A stretch of 64,000 nucleotides of DNA from Micromonospora trifolii (GCF_022229005.1 NZ_JAKKFD010000038.1:36244-100243); one strand, 5' to 3'; counted from the first letter of the stretch, positions 1-8,105 are shown. Notes: generated by a model from the letters alone, not told the origin. Made by a program: numbers and translations.

Positions 1-1
1 G

Positions 2-820
2 TCGGACGCCTTCCACCTGGTGATCCCGTCGCTGCCCGGCCACGGCTTCTCCGGCAAGCCGACCGAGTCGGGGTGGAACCCGCAGAAGATCGCGACCGCC
101 TGGACGGAGCTGATGAAGCGGCTCGGCTACGACCGGTTCGTCGCGCAGGGCGGCGACTGGGGCGCTGTCATCGTCGACCAGATGGGCATCCAGGCGCCCC
201 CGGAACTGCTCGGCATCCACACCAACATGCCCGGTGCGATCCCACCGGAGATCGACCTGCTGTTCCAGGGCGACACCACCGGCGCGAACAACGCCATGGG
301 CTCGCTGCCATCCGGGCTCTCCGACGACGAGATGCGTGCCGCCGAGGAGGCCAACTACGTCTGGAAACACGTCGCGTACGCCCTCATGATGGCGACACGT
401 CCGCAGACCCTGACCGGGTTGGCGGATTCTCCGGTCGGCCTGGCGTCCTTCCTGCTCGACCACGACGCGAAGAGTCTGGCCCTGATCGCGCAGGCCTTCG
501 ACGGGGCTAAAGCGGGCCTCACCCGCGACGACATCCTGGACAACATCTCGCTCTACTGGTTGACGAACACAGCGGTCTCCGCGTCCCGTCTCTACGCGGA
601 GAACAAGCTCTCGTTCTTCGCCGCCAAGGGCGTGAACGTCCCGGTCGCCGTGAGCGTCTTCCCCGACGAGCTGTACGAGGCGCCGCAGAGCTGGGCCGAG
701 CAGGCGTACTCCAACCTCATCTACTACAACAAGCTCGACGTGGGCGGGCACTTCGCGGCCTGGGAACAGCCGAAGATCTTCTCCGAAGAGCTTCGCACCG
801 CCTTCCGGTCGCTGCGCTAG
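2..820 (+). CDS. Epoxide hydrolase-family alpha/beta hydrolase, 3' part (5' end outside window)
   Basis: The frame is open from the first bases of the window, so only the last 272 or so residues are present. The fragment begins with the FHLVIPSLPGHGFSG strand typical of the microsomal/juvenile-hormone type epoxide hydrolase branch. The nucleophile elbow is GGDWG, with the nucleophilic Asp at bases 155-157. The cap region YWLTNTAVSASRLY can supply a proton-donating Tyr. The catalytic His lies in the C-terminal GGHFAAWEQP. The family opens epoxides by an Asp-ester intermediate in the cytosol; the substrate cannot be read from sequence. The stop codon is immediately followed by the ATG of the redoxin gene, so the two are probably cotranscribed. 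The catalytic residues visible here are intact. Confidence 0.88.
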   Translation, partial: SDAFHLVIPSLPGHGFSGKPTESGWNPQKIATAWTELMKRLGYDRFVAQGGDWGAVIVDQMGIQAPPELLGIHTNMPGAIPPEIDLLFQGDTTGANNAMGSLPSGLSDDEMRAAEEANYVWKHVAYALMMATRPQTLTGLADSPVGLASFLLDHDAKSLALIAQAFDGAKAGLTRDDILDNISLYWLTNTAVSASRLYAENKLSFFAAKGVNVPVAVSVFPDELYEAPQSWAEQAYSNLIYYNKLDVGGHFAAWEQPKIFSEELRTAFRSLR

Positions 821-1762
821 ATGGCAGTGCACCTGCCCCCGCTGAACGGGGCGGCCGAGTGGCTCAACTCCGAGCCGCTCGGCCCCGCCGACCTGGGTGG
901 GCGCGTCGTCCTGGTCAACTTCTGGACGCTGACCTGCATCAACTGGTTGCGCCAGGAGCCGTACGTGCGTGCCTGGTCGCAGGCCTACCGCGATGACGGG
1001 CTGGTCGTCCTCGGTGTGCACACCCCGGAGTTCGAATTCGAGCACGAGGTCGACTGGGTGCGGCGGGCGGTGGCGGCCCGATCGATCGACTACCCGGTGG
1101 CTGTCGACAACGACTACGCGATCTGGCGCGCCTTCGCCAACAACTACTGGCCGGCGCTCTACTTCGTCGACACCGACGGCGTCATCCGCGACGACCACTT
1201 CGGCGAGGGACGCTACGAGCAGTCCGAGCGGGTGCTCCAGCAACTGCTCGGCATCGAGCGGGAACCCGTACCCGTCAAGGGGCTCGGCCCGGAGGCGGAG
1301 GCCGACTGGAACAACCTGCGGACGCCCGAGACGTACCTCGGTTTCAGTCGCGGCGACCACTTCGCGTCGCCGAACGGCCCCGCGCTCGACGAACGCCGCG
1401 CCTACCAGGTGCCGGAGAGCCTCGGCCTGAACCAGTGGGCGCTGGCGGGGGAGTGGACGATCGGGTCGGAGAACGTCGTGCTGGACGGGGCCGGCGGCGG
1501 CATCGCCTTCCGGTTCCACGCCCGCGACGCGCATCTCGTGCTGGCCCCCGGGGCGGGACAGCCGATTCCGTTCCGCGTGTCGCTCGACGGCGCGGCTCCC
1601 GGCCCGTCACACGGCGTCGACGTCGACGCCGATGGCAACGGCGTACTCCAGGACGGCCGGCTCTACCAGCTCGTCCGCCAGGACGGCACGGTCCGGGAGC
1701 GGACCCTGGAGATCACGTTCGGCGAGCCCGGCGCCGAGGCGTACGCCTTCACCTTCGGGTAG
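821..1762 (+). CDS. Redoxin (thioredoxin-fold) protein with single-Cys CINW motif
   Basis: A 313-residue protein. Residues 1 to about 140 form a TlpA/DipZ-C-terminal-like thioredoxin fold (VVLVNFWTLTCINWLRQEPYVRAW, then NNYWPALYFVDTDGVIR). The remaining 170 residues resemble the C-terminal beta-rich half seen in DipZ-like redoxins. The usual CxxC is CINW, so the resolving cysteine is replaced by Trp and the peroxidatic-type Cys stands alone. A classical disulfide reductase cycle is therefore unlikely; a one-Cys redox or binding role is inferred. There is no signal peptide or membrane anchor. The ATG directly abuts the stop of the epoxide hydrolase gene with no spacer, indicating an operon. 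Confidence 0.8.
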   Translation: MAVHLPPLNGAAEWLNSEPLGPADLGGRVVLVNFWTLTCINWLRQEPYVRAWSQAYRDDGLVVLGVHTPEFEFEHEVDWVRRAVAARSIDYPVAVDNDYAIWRAFANNYWPALYFVDTDGVIRDDHFGEGRYEQSERVLQQLLGIEREPVPVKGLGPEAEADWNNLRTPETYLGFSRGDHFASPNGPALDERRAYQVPESLGLNQWALAGEWTIGSENVVLDGAGGGIAFRFHARDAHLVLAPGAGQPIPFRVSLDGAAPGPSHGVDVDADGNGVLQDGRLYQLVRQDGTVRERTLEITFGEPGAEAYAFTFG

Positions 1763-1802
1763 GGCGTGTGTCGAATCCCCTGGCCGGGCTTCGACACACG
1801 CC
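1763..1802. terminator. Inverted repeat between convergent genes
   Basis: A perfect 13-bp dyad (1763-1775 and 1790-1802, arm core GCGTGTGTCGAA) with a 14-nt loop lies between the convergent redoxin and transglutaminase genes. There is no U-tract, as is common for actinobacterial terminators. It could serve both strands. Confidence 0.65.
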
Positions 1803-1810
1803 TGGCCCGC

Positions 1811-2686
1811 TCAGCGGCGCAGGTCGACCATGCTGACGGTGCCGGAGACCGGCGAGACGCTTTCCACCCGGAAGCCGGGGCGCAGCCGGGCGTCGCTGGC
1901 ATACCGGTCGGCGAGCGCCTTCTCCGCGGCCTCGTCGCCGTCGTCGGCGGCGAGCAGCAACGCGGCGATCTCGTCCACGAGAGTGAGGTCGGCGGTGGCG
2001 ACGTCGTCGGTCATCGCGTCGAGGCTGTCCCAGAGCAGCAGCTCGTCCTTCTGCCGGTGGGCCAGCTCCAGCAGGACGTAGTCGTGGATGAACCAGTCGC
2101 CTCGGATCGGCAGCTCCGGGCTCACGCCGTAGACGTCCGGATCGATCGCCCCGGCCCGGTACGCCGACCACACCCGCGATGCCGAGTCGAAGAGGCCGGC
2201 CTTCGGGTCGATGTCATAGCCGTCGAACCCCCAGTCGCCGGCCGGGTCGAGCTCCGGGTCGGCCCACACCCACCGGTCGCCGTTCCAGTACTCCACCAGG
2301 ACGTGGTCGTGGTGCCAGCCGGGCACGAAGTACGAGGCGAAGCCGACCCGGCTGCGGCTGGGAATGCCGTGCTGACGGAGGATCGCGATCGACAACAGGG
2401 CGTGGTCCCGGCAGCAGCCGGCCACCCGTTCGGCTGCCGGACGCCCGGTCGTGAGAGGCACCGGAAATCGGGACTGGTCGGTGTCGAGGATGAGGTCCAC
2501 CCAGCGGCGGTTCACCTCGTCCAGCCTGTCGTCGGGCAGCTCGACGCCGCCGGCCCGGTAGTGGACGATCACGTTGCGGGCGGTCGCCGCCACTGTGGGG
2601 AAGTCGGCCGCGACGGCGTCGACAAGCCGTCCGTGCCGGCCGGGGTCGCTGTAGGGGGAGTGTCTCCCGTAGTCATCGAGGTCCAT
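1811..2686 (-). CDS. Transglutaminase-like (cysteine protease-fold) domain protein
   Basis: A 291-residue protein with a transglutaminase-like core. The Cys-His-Asp triad can be placed in GCCRDHALL (about residue 108), WHHDHVLVEYW (about 143) and WADPELDP (about 155). The N-terminal 80 residues are helical. The C-terminal 100 residues carry no motif I recognise and end in a short strand-rich tail. There is no signal peptide, so it is probably cytosolic. Members of this superfamily in bacteria act as peptidases or amidases, and the substrate is unknown. The ATG at 2686 gives the best start. It converges on the redoxin gene and is divergent from the GNAT gene. Confidence 0.75.
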   Translation of the reverse strand: MDLDDYGRHSPYSDPGRHGRLVDAVAADFPTVAATARNVIVHYRAGGVELPDDRLDEVNRRWVDLILDTDQSRFPVPLTTGRPAAERVAGCCRDHALLSIAILRQHGIPSRSRVGFASYFVPGWHHDHVLVEYWNGDRWVWADPELDPAGDWGFDGYDIDPKAGLFDSASRVWSAYRAGAIDPDVYGVSPELPIRGDWFIHDYVLLELAHRQKDELLLWDSLDAMTDDVATADLTLVDEIAALLLAADDGDEAAEKALADRYASDARLRPGFRVESVSPVSGTVSMVDLRR

Positions 2687-2751
2687 GGGGCCAGTCTCCG
2701 GTCTACCACGGGGTCAGGGTCAACGCGCTTCTCCGGATAGCATCGACTGCT

Positions 2752-3336
2752 GTGACAACGCCTGAGATCACCATCGCCACCCCGGCGGACCGCTCTGCGG
2801 TGGTCGGTTCGCTGGTCGCCGCGTTCGTCAAGGATCCCATCCTGCGGCACCTGTTCCCGGACGAGGAGACCTATCCGCGGTACGCCGCCACCTTCTTCGG
2901 GCACCTCTTCGACAAGCGGGTGCACCGGTCGTCGATCTTTACGATCGGCGGAGGCGCGTCGACCGCCATCTGGGAGCCTCCGGCCGGGCAACCGGCTGCG
3001 CCGGTCGCCAGCCACGGGTCGCGGGAGGAAGCGGGATATCCCGCCGACGTGTCGACTCGGGTTGAGAGCTACGACCAGGCCGTGCACGACGCCCTGCCGA
3101 CGTTCCCGTTCTGGTACCTCGGCGTTGTGGGCACCCACCCGAACAGCGCCGGACGCGGTTGGGGCCGTGTCGTCATGCGGGCCGGGCTGGATCGCGCCTC
3201 CGCAGAGGGACTGCCGGCGATCCTGGAGACCAGCAACCCGGGCAACGTCGAGCTGTACCGCCGCGGCGGCTGGGAGGTGGTCGGCTCCATGGCCGAGCCC
3301 GTGCCCACCTGGTTCATGCAGCAGCCGCCGCGCTGA
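2752..3336 (+). CDS. GNAT-family N-acetyltransferase
   Basis: A 194-residue single-domain GNAT protein. The acetyl-CoA-binding signature is degenerate (GVVGTHPNSAGRGWGRVVM), followed by the motif-B region LETSNPGNVELYRRGGWEVVG. These proteins transfer an acetyl group from acetyl-CoA to an amine; this one is nearest to the small-molecule GNATs with an ITIATPADRSAVVGSLVAAF start. The GTG start at 2752 is preceded by a TANNNT box (TAGCAT, 2738-2743) only 8 nt upstream and by no purine-rich site, so the mRNA is probably leaderless. The acceptor substrate cannot be predicted. It stands alone between divergent and convergent neighbours. Confidence 0.82.
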   Translation: MTTPEITIATPADRSAVVGSLVAAFVKDPILRHLFPDEETYPRYAATFFGHLFDKRVHRSSIFTIGGGASTAIWEPPAGQPAAPVASHGSREEAGYPADVSTRVESYDQAVHDALPTFPFWYLGVVGTHPNSAGRGWGRVVMRAGLDRASAEGLPAILETSNPGNVELYRRGGWEVVGSMAEPVPTWFMQQPPR

Positions 3337-3406
3337 GAAGCCACGCTCGGCGGTGACTCGCGACCCGTTCCGCTGGCTGGCCGGCCTGCGTCCACGTTCC
3401 GCCGCC

Positions 3407-3455
3407 AGATCTTGGACAGTTTCCGTTAGCTGGTAACGGAAACTGTCCAAGATCT
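3407..3455. repeat. Perfect 22-bp inverted repeat, probable bidirectional terminator
   Basis: Arms 3407-3428 and 3434-3455 are perfect reverse complements around a 5-nt loop; each arm contains GATCTTGGACAGTTTCCGTT. The element sits between the convergent GNAT and GrpB genes and is less GC-rich than its surroundings. A long cruciform-forming dyad at a convergent junction suggests a bidirectional transcription stop. Confidence 0.85.
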
Positions 3456-3482
3456 ACGCGTGGCGTCGCCGACGTGAGGTCA

Positions 3483-4079
3483 TCAGGCGGCGAAGATGCG
3501 CGCGTAGATCTCGTCGATGACGTCGTTCTTCGCCAGGCTGTAGTCGCGGGGCCGGTGCGCGGTGTCCCGCGCGAGGCGGCGCTTGGTCGCTGCGTACCGC
3601 TCCCGGTCGTGCGGATGCGCGCGCAGCCAGTCGCGGAACAGCCGGTGCCGGACCGGTTCCGGCGCACCCTGCGGCCAGACGTGCAGGTTGACGTCCTCGG
3701 CGGGGCTGAGAAGCATCCGGTGCCCGTGCCACCAGGGCTCCCGCAGGACGAGCCGGAACCCGAGCCGCTCCAGGGCCGGGAGATAGCTGGGCTCCTCGGC
3801 GGTGTCCTCGATGACGAGGTCGATGTCGATGACGGGCTTGGCCGCCAGCCCCGGCACCGCCGTCGACCCGACGTGTTCCAGGCTGATGATCAGATCACCC
3901 AGCACCTCGGTGAGCGACGACCGGACGGCGACGAACCGCTGCGCCCAGGACCCGTCGTACTCCTCGATGACGACCGACTCCCACGTCCGCGGTGGCTCGC
4001 CCACGAGACCGGCGTCCACCTGTTCGGGGGTGCCGTGGAAGCGCTGTACGACGTCCTGCGGATACTCGGCCACGTCCAA
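3483..4079 (-). CDS. GrpB-family (UPF0157) nucleotidyltransferase-like protein
   Basis: A 198-residue protein of the GrpB/UPF0157 family, which has a nucleotidyltransferase-like fold. The family signature EHVGSTAVPGLAAKPVIDID lies at about residues 68-87 and includes the GS and DxD elements expected of the fold. A short N-terminal extension precedes WESVVIEEYDGSWAQRF. No enzymatic function has been firmly assigned to the family; some members are fused to dephospho-CoA kinase. It is probably cytosolic. The gene converges on the GNAT gene and is divergent from the AraC regulator. Confidence 0.85.
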   Translation of the reverse strand: MDVAEYPQDVVQRFHGTPEQVDAGLVGEPPRTWESVVIEEYDGSWAQRFVAVRSSLTEVLGDLIISLEHVGSTAVPGLAAKPVIDIDLVIEDTAEEPSYLPALERLGFRLVLREPWWHGHRMLLSPAEDVNLHVWPQGAPEPVRHRLFRDWLRAHPHDRERYAATKRRLARDTAHRPRDYSLAKNDVIDEIYARIFAA

Positions 4080-4217
4080 CCTCCTCGGGAAGCAAAGTCC
4101 GCCAGGCTACGACACGACGGCCGGTGCGGCCGCACCCGACCGATGCGGGCATCGGATGTCGGGTGGGCGACCGACCCCGCGACCTAGCGTCAGTGCTCGA
4201 AAGGGAAGGAGGCCCGG

Positions 4218-5090
4218 GTGCTGGATCGGCTCAACGAGGCCATGGCGTACATCGAGCGTCACCTCGACCAGAAGATCGAGGTGGCCGAGCTGGCGCGGAT
4301 CGCGCTGACGTCGGAGTACCACTTCCGGCGGCTGTTCTCCGCGCTGGCCGGGATGCCGCTGTCGGAGTACATCCGTCGGCGTCGGCTCACCGTCGCCGGT
4401 GCGGACGTGCTGGCGGGGGAGCGGACGTTGCTCGACGTCGCTGTGCACTACGGCTACGGCTCGGCGGAGGCGTTCGCCCGGGCGTTCCACGCCGTGCACG
4501 GCGTGGGCCCCGGAGAAGCCCGGCGTACGGGGGCAGCGTTGCGCGCCCAGCCCCGGATGTCCTTCCGACTCACAGTCGAAGGGAGCGGCAGCATGGAGTA
4601 CCGGATCGTCGACAAGGACGCGTTCGCGCTGGTGGGGCGCAAGGCCCGGGTCCCGCTGGTGCACGAGGGGATGAACCCGTCGATCGTCGCGTTCATCCGG
4701 AGCATCGACAAGGAGACGACCGAGCGGATCGAGGCGCTCTCCGATCAGGAGCCGAAGGGGATCGTCAACGTCAGCGACAACCTCGCCGACAGCCGGCAGG
4801 AGGGCACCGAGCTGGACTACTGGCACGGGGTGGTGACCAATGCCGCGCCGCCGGAGGACCTGGACGCGCTGCCGGTGCGGGCCGGGTCGTGGGCGGTGTT
4901 CACCACCTCCGGTGCGTTTCCGCAGGCGGTGCAGTACCTGTGGCGTGACGTGTTCACCCAGTGGTTCCCGTCCAACCCGTACCGCAGCCGACCCGGACCG
5001 GAGATCTCCCGGGTGCGGGTGTCGGCGGACGGCACCCAGGCGGACGCCGAGCTGTGGATTCCCGTCGAACGGGTACCCACCCCTATGTAG
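4218..5090 (+). CDS. AraC-family regulator with GyrI-like effector-binding domain
   Basis: A 290-residue protein. Residues 1-105 form an AraC/XylS double helix-turn-helix (IEVAELARIALTSEYHFRRLFSALAGMPLSEYIRRRRL, then VHYGYGSAEAFARAFHAVHG). Residues about 125-290 form a GyrI/BmrR-type small-molecule-binding domain (SMEYRIVDKDAFALVGRK to the C-terminal ELWIPVERVPTPM). Proteins of this layout usually sense hydrophobic or cationic compounds. The GTG start at 4218 has a strong ribosome site (GGAAGGAGG, from 4204). It ends 20 bp before the PadR gene on the same strand, so the AraC, PadR and membrane-protein genes may be coordinated. The ligand is unknown. Confidence 0.88.
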   Translation: MLDRLNEAMAYIERHLDQKIEVAELARIALTSEYHFRRLFSALAGMPLSEYIRRRRLTVAGADVLAGERTLLDVAVHYGYGSAEAFARAFHAVHGVGPGEARRTGAALRAQPRMSFRLTVEGSGSMEYRIVDKDAFALVGRKARVPLVHEGMNPSIVAFIRSIDKETTERIEALSDQEPKGIVNVSDNLADSRQEGTELDYWHGVVTNAAPPEDLDALPVRAGSWAVFTTSGAFPQAVQYLWRDVFTQWFPSNPYRSRPGPEISRVRVSADGTQADAELWIPVERVPTPM

Positions 5091-5110
5091 AGTTCCGATA
5101 CAGTGGCCGG

Positions 5111-5443
5111 ATGCGGATGACGATTCCGGTCGCGAAGGTGCTCGCGGCGCTGCTCGCCGAGCCCGACGAGCAGCGCTACGGGCTCGACCTGATGCGGTTG
5201 ACAGGCCTGCCCAGCGGCACCCTCTACCCGGTGCTGCACCGGTTGCAGGGGGCCGGCTGGCTGGCCGCCGACTGGGAGACGATCGATCCCGTCGCGGCCG
5301 GGCGGCCGGCCCGCCGCTACTACCGGCTCACCGCTGAGGGCGTGACGCAGGCCCGCCAGGCGCTCGCCGACCTGCGGGCAGCGATCCCCGACGGCCGTCG
5401 CTCGTGGGGCGGCACCGAGCCCACCGGGGCGCCGGCGTGGTGA
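5111..5443 (+). CDS. PadR-family transcriptional regulator
   Basis: A 110-residue PadR winged helix: VAKVLAALLAEPDEQRYGLDLMRLTGLPSGTLYPVLHRLQ is the recognition region, and PARRYYRLTAEG the wing. PadR proteins are usually dimeric repressors that answer to small hydrophobic molecules. The ATG at 5111 follows TACAGT (5099-5104, a TANNNT box) by 6 nt without a ribosome site, so the transcript is probably leaderless. The stop codon overlaps the GTG of the downstream membrane-protein gene (GTGA), which points to translational coupling. The last few codons (encoding TGAPAW and the stop) are duplicated at 6472-6494, where they mark the edge of a tandem duplication. Confidence 0.88.
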   Translation: MRMTIPVAKVLAALLAEPDEQRYGLDLMRLTGLPSGTLYPVLHRLQGAGWLAADWETIDPVAAGRPARRYYRLTAEGVTQARQALADLRAAIPDGRRSWGGTEPTGAPAW

Positions 5444-5706
5444 CCCGCCGGGCCGCCGAGCTGCTGTTGGAGTTGGCCGCGCGCCGCTGGCCGACCGAGG
5501 TCCGCGACGACCTGCGCCGCGAGTGGGCCGCCGAGCTGCACGTGCTCGCCGAGAGCGGGCGCCGGAGGAAGATGGTCGGCTTCGCGGTGAGCCTGGCCGT
5601 CAGCCGCGCCGGCGCACCGATCGTCGACCGCACCCTGATGCGCGGTCGGGTCGGCCGCACCGCCGCCGCACTACTGCTGTCCCCGATCGCCTGCGCCGGG
5701 ATCGTG
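5421..5706 (+). repeat. Direct repeat, copy 1 (5' part of membrane-protein gene plus end of padR)
   Basis: About 286 bp that recur at 6472-6757 at a constant offset of 1051 bp with no indel. Bases 5503-5669 match the second copy with one visible mismatch. The repeat begins inside the last codons of padR, showing that the duplicated unit was excised from within that gene. Confidence 0.9.
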
Positions 5707-6456
5707 GCCGTCAGTGGGTTGGCGATGTTTTCCATCTACAACTGGTTGATGTTTCGGGCAAGTTGGGCGGAGCGGGCGCAAAAGCCGATCTGGGCGGCGT
5801 TCACCATCGTGCTGGCGGTCGTGCTGGCGGTGTTCGCTGCCCGCTGGGCCAGACACAACGCACTCGACGGCCCACTGCGCATTGCGCTCGGCGTGGTGCT
5901 CCCGGTCGGTGCGGCCGTCATCCTGTTCATGTACGTCACCAACGCCGAGGGCCTGGCCGGCGCCGTGCCCGGTCTGCTGCTCTGGTTGGCCGGCCTGACC
6001 CTCGCTCTGTGGGCCGCGGCGAGCCTCGCCGCCCGCGGTCGCCTCCGCGCCGCCTGGTGGGCGGGCGTCCTCGGCGCACTCGTCGCCGCGGACCTCGCGG
6101 TGATCCTCGCCGTCGTCGACACGTACCCCGGCGCAATCGGCGCTGGGCCGACGATCGAGGCGCGGGAGAGCGTCGACCCGATCTCCGCGCCGCTGTGGCT
6201 CTTCGCCTGCTGGACGAACTGGAACTTCGGCCTGCCTCGACCGATCGAGTGGGAGATCTTCCTGATCACCAACCGGGTGCTGGTGGAACCCATGCTCTAC
6301 CTGGCCTGCATGCCGTACGCGCTCGCGTACACCATCCGGGCGGCCCGGTCGGCGCCCACCGCGCCGGTCGCTCTGGTCCAGACGCGCAGCGCCACGGGCT
6401 GGACATACAAGGCCAGTGGAAAGCCCCATCGGGGTCCTCGAGCGGCGAACGGGTGA
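5440..6456 (+). CDS. PadR-linked integral membrane protein, paralog 1
   Basis: About 338 residues. A cytosolic N-terminal segment (ELLLELAARRWPTEVRDDLRREWAAELHVLAE) is followed by roughly seven hydrophobic segments from about residue 75 to the end. The first 75 residues look like the short helical domain found in PadR-partner membrane proteins (HAAS-like, by inference). PadR-linked proteins of this sort are thought to pair a repressor with a membrane sensor or effector; no function is established here. The GTG at 5440 overlaps the PadR stop and matches the start of the second copy. The C-terminal 25 residues after VALVQTR have no counterpart in the paralog. Confidence 0.75.
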   Translation: MTRRAAELLLELAARRWPTEVRDDLRREWAAELHVLAESGRRRKMVGFAVSLAVSRAGAPIVDRTLMRGRVGRTAAALLLSPIACAGIVAVSGLAMFSIYNWLMFRASWAERAQKPIWAAFTIVLAVVLAVFAARWARHNALDGPLRIALGVVLPVGAAVILFMYVTNAEGLAGAVPGLLLWLAGLTLALWAAASLAARGRLRAAWWAGVLGALVAADLAVILAVVDTYPGAIGAGPTIEARESVDPISAPLWLFACWTNWNFGLPRPIEWEIFLITNRVLVEPMLYLACMPYALAYTIRAARSAPTAPVALVQTRSATGWTYKASGKPHRGPRAANG

Positions 6457-6471
6457 GGACAACGGGAGCAA

Positions 6472-6757
6472 CCACCGGAGCGCCGGCATGGTGAGCCGCC
6501 GGATCGCTGAGCTGTTGCTGGAGTTGGCCGCGCGCCGCTGGCCGGCCGACGTTCGCGACGACCTGCGCCGCGAGTGGGCCGCCGAGCTGCACGTGCTCGC
6601 CGAGAGCGGGCGCCGGAGGAAGATGGTCGGCTTCGCGGTGAGCCTTGCCGTCAGCCGCGCCGGCGCACCGATCGTCGACCGCACCCTGATGCGCGGTCGG
6701 GTCGGCCGCACCGCCGCCGCGTTGCTGCTGTCCCCGCTCGCCTGCGCCGCGATCGTG
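6472..6757 (+). repeat. Direct repeat, copy 2
   Basis: Second copy of 5421-5706. It still encodes the padR tail (TGAPAW and stop, ending at 6494), although no padR gene precedes it. That fragment is the footprint of the tandem duplication. The stretch 6554-6720 is nearly identical to copy 1, whereas the middles of the two genes have diverged. Confidence 0.9.
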
Positions 6758-7429
6758 TTCGCCAGCGCAGTGCTGATGAACGTGGTCCTGAACTGGCTGC
6801 GGCTGCCGCCGCAGTTCCAGCTGCCGCTCTGGTCGTTGTCGATCGCCGGGCTGGCAGTGTTCCTGGCGCTGCACGCCGCACGATGGGCCCGGCGCACCGC
6901 ACTCGGCGGCCCGCTGCGCATCGCGCTCGGAGTGGTGCTCCCGATCGGTGCGGTCGTGGCCCTGGGCGTGTACAGCCTCAATACCGGCGGCATCGTCGCC
7001 GCGGCACCCGGTCTGCTGCTCTGGCTGGCCGGCCTGACACTTGTCCTCTGGGCCGCGGCGACCCTCAGCGCCCGAGGGCGGGTCCGGGCGGCCTGGTGGC
7101 TGGGCGTCCTCGGTGCGCTCGTCGTCGCCGACCTCGCCGTGATCCTCTTCGTGGTCGGAAACATCCCCGGCTCCGCCCCGGTGATCGAGGGCACGGCGGG
7201 GGACGCCGTCGACCGGATCTCGGCACCGCTGTGGCTCTTCGCCTGCTGGACCGACTGGAACTTCGGTCTGCCCCGACCCACCCGTTGGGAGATCTTCCTC
7301 ATCACCGACGAGGTGCTTGTGGAACCGATGTTCTACCTGGCCTGCTCGCCGTACGCGCTCGCGTACGCCATCCGGGCGGCCCGGTCGGCGCCCACCGAGC
7401 CGGTCGCCCTCGCGCCGAACCCGGCGTGA
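6488..7429 (+). CDS. PadR-linked integral membrane protein, paralog 2
   Basis: A 313-residue paralog of the preceding gene with the same layout: a helical cytosolic N-terminus (MVSRRIAELLLELAARRWPA), then about seven hydrophobic segments ending in SPYALAYAIRAARSAP. The two proteins are nearly identical over the first 75 residues and similar again in the last 45 (WEIFLIT to EPVAL). Their central membrane segments differ. This mosaic suggests duplication followed by divergence of the middle, or gene conversion at the ends. The ATG at 6488 lies 32 bp after paralog 1. The gene stops only 3 bp before the convergent NUDIX gene. The function is unknown. Confidence 0.75.
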   Translation: MVSRRIAELLLELAARRWPADVRDDLRREWAAELHVLAESGRRRKMVGFAVSLAVSRAGAPIVDRTLMRGRVGRTAAALLLSPLACAAIVFASAVLMNVVLNWLRLPPQFQLPLWSLSIAGLAVFLALHAARWARRTALGGPLRIALGVVLPIGAVVALGVYSLNTGGIVAAAPGLLLWLAGLTLVLWAAATLSARGRVRAAWWLGVLGALVVADLAVILFVVGNIPGSAPVIEGTAGDAVDRISAPLWLFACWTDWNFGLPRPTRWEIFLITDEVLVEPMFYLACSPYALAYAIRAARSAPTEPVALAPNPA

Positions 7430-7432
7430 ACC

Positions 7433-7930
7433 TCAGTCGGGTACGTCGTCCCACGTCGTACCCGGCTCCAGGTAACCGGCCAGCTGGTTCTCGCGCAGCG
7501 CGTACGCGATGACCAGCAGGGCGTGCTTGTCCAGCTCGGGCAGCCGGTCCAGCGGGAACCACCGCACGGCCAACGACTCGTCGTCGTTGACCCGGGCGGT
7601 GCCGGCCACCAGTCGGCACAGGAACCCCAGGTTCAGGTATTCGCAGCGGTCCCCATTCGGGTACGTGTGCGGGTGCGACACGGCGCTGGACATCCGCACC
7701 GGCGTCACCTCCAGGCCCGTCTCCTCGCGCACCTCGCGGACCAGCGCGGTGGCCGGCTGCTCGCCCGGCTCGACGAAACCGCTGATCACCGACCAGCGCC
7801 CGTCGTCGGAGCGCTGGCCGAGCAGCAGCTCACCGGCGTCGTTGCGGACCACCGCACTGACACTCGGCAGCCAGAGCAGGTCGTGACCGACGTGCTTGCG
7901 CAAGCCCACGATGTAGTCCGGTGTCGCCAT
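7433..7930 (-). CDS. NUDIX hydrolase
   Basis: A 165-residue NUDIX protein. The Nudix box runs GFVEPGEQPATALVREVREE and continues TGL, at about residues 58-80, with the metal-binding REVREE intact. The N-terminal half has IVGLRKHVGHDLLWLPSVSAVVRN, typical of actinobacterial MutT/ADP-ribose-pyrophosphatase-like proteins. It hydrolyses a nucleoside diphosphate linked to another moiety; the substrate is not predictable. The ATG at 7930 was chosen because a perfect TATGAT -10 box (complement of 7937-7942) lies 6 nt upstream, so the mRNA should be leaderless. An in-frame extension further upstream lacks family similarity and was excluded. Confidence 0.88.
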   Translation of the reverse strand: MATPDYIVGLRKHVGHDLLWLPSVSAVVRNDAGELLLGQRSDDGRWSVISGFVEPGEQPATALVREVREETGLEVTPVRMSSAVSHPHTYPNGDRCEYLNLGFLCRLVAGTARVNDDESLAVRWFPLDRLPELDKHALLVIAYALRENQLAGYLEPGTTWDDVPD

Positions 7931-8105
7931 CCGGCGATCATAGATGTGTCCTGCAGCGAGGCTCACCTGCGCATCTTCTGGTGTTCCAGTCCTACGCGTT
8001 TCGCCATTTCGGCCCGACGAACGCAATGCATATCTACTGTGGAGATCGTCGGCGACTTGTGCGATCCGGTGGCGGCCGGCCGGTTCGCGGTGCACAGTGA
8101 TTCCC

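Noticed and set aside
5671..7305. 544-codon antisense frame over the duplicated membrane proteins
   Set aside because: It is caused by high GC at third positions of the real genes and has no recognisable domain; the plus-strand proteins have coherent membrane topology and paralogy.
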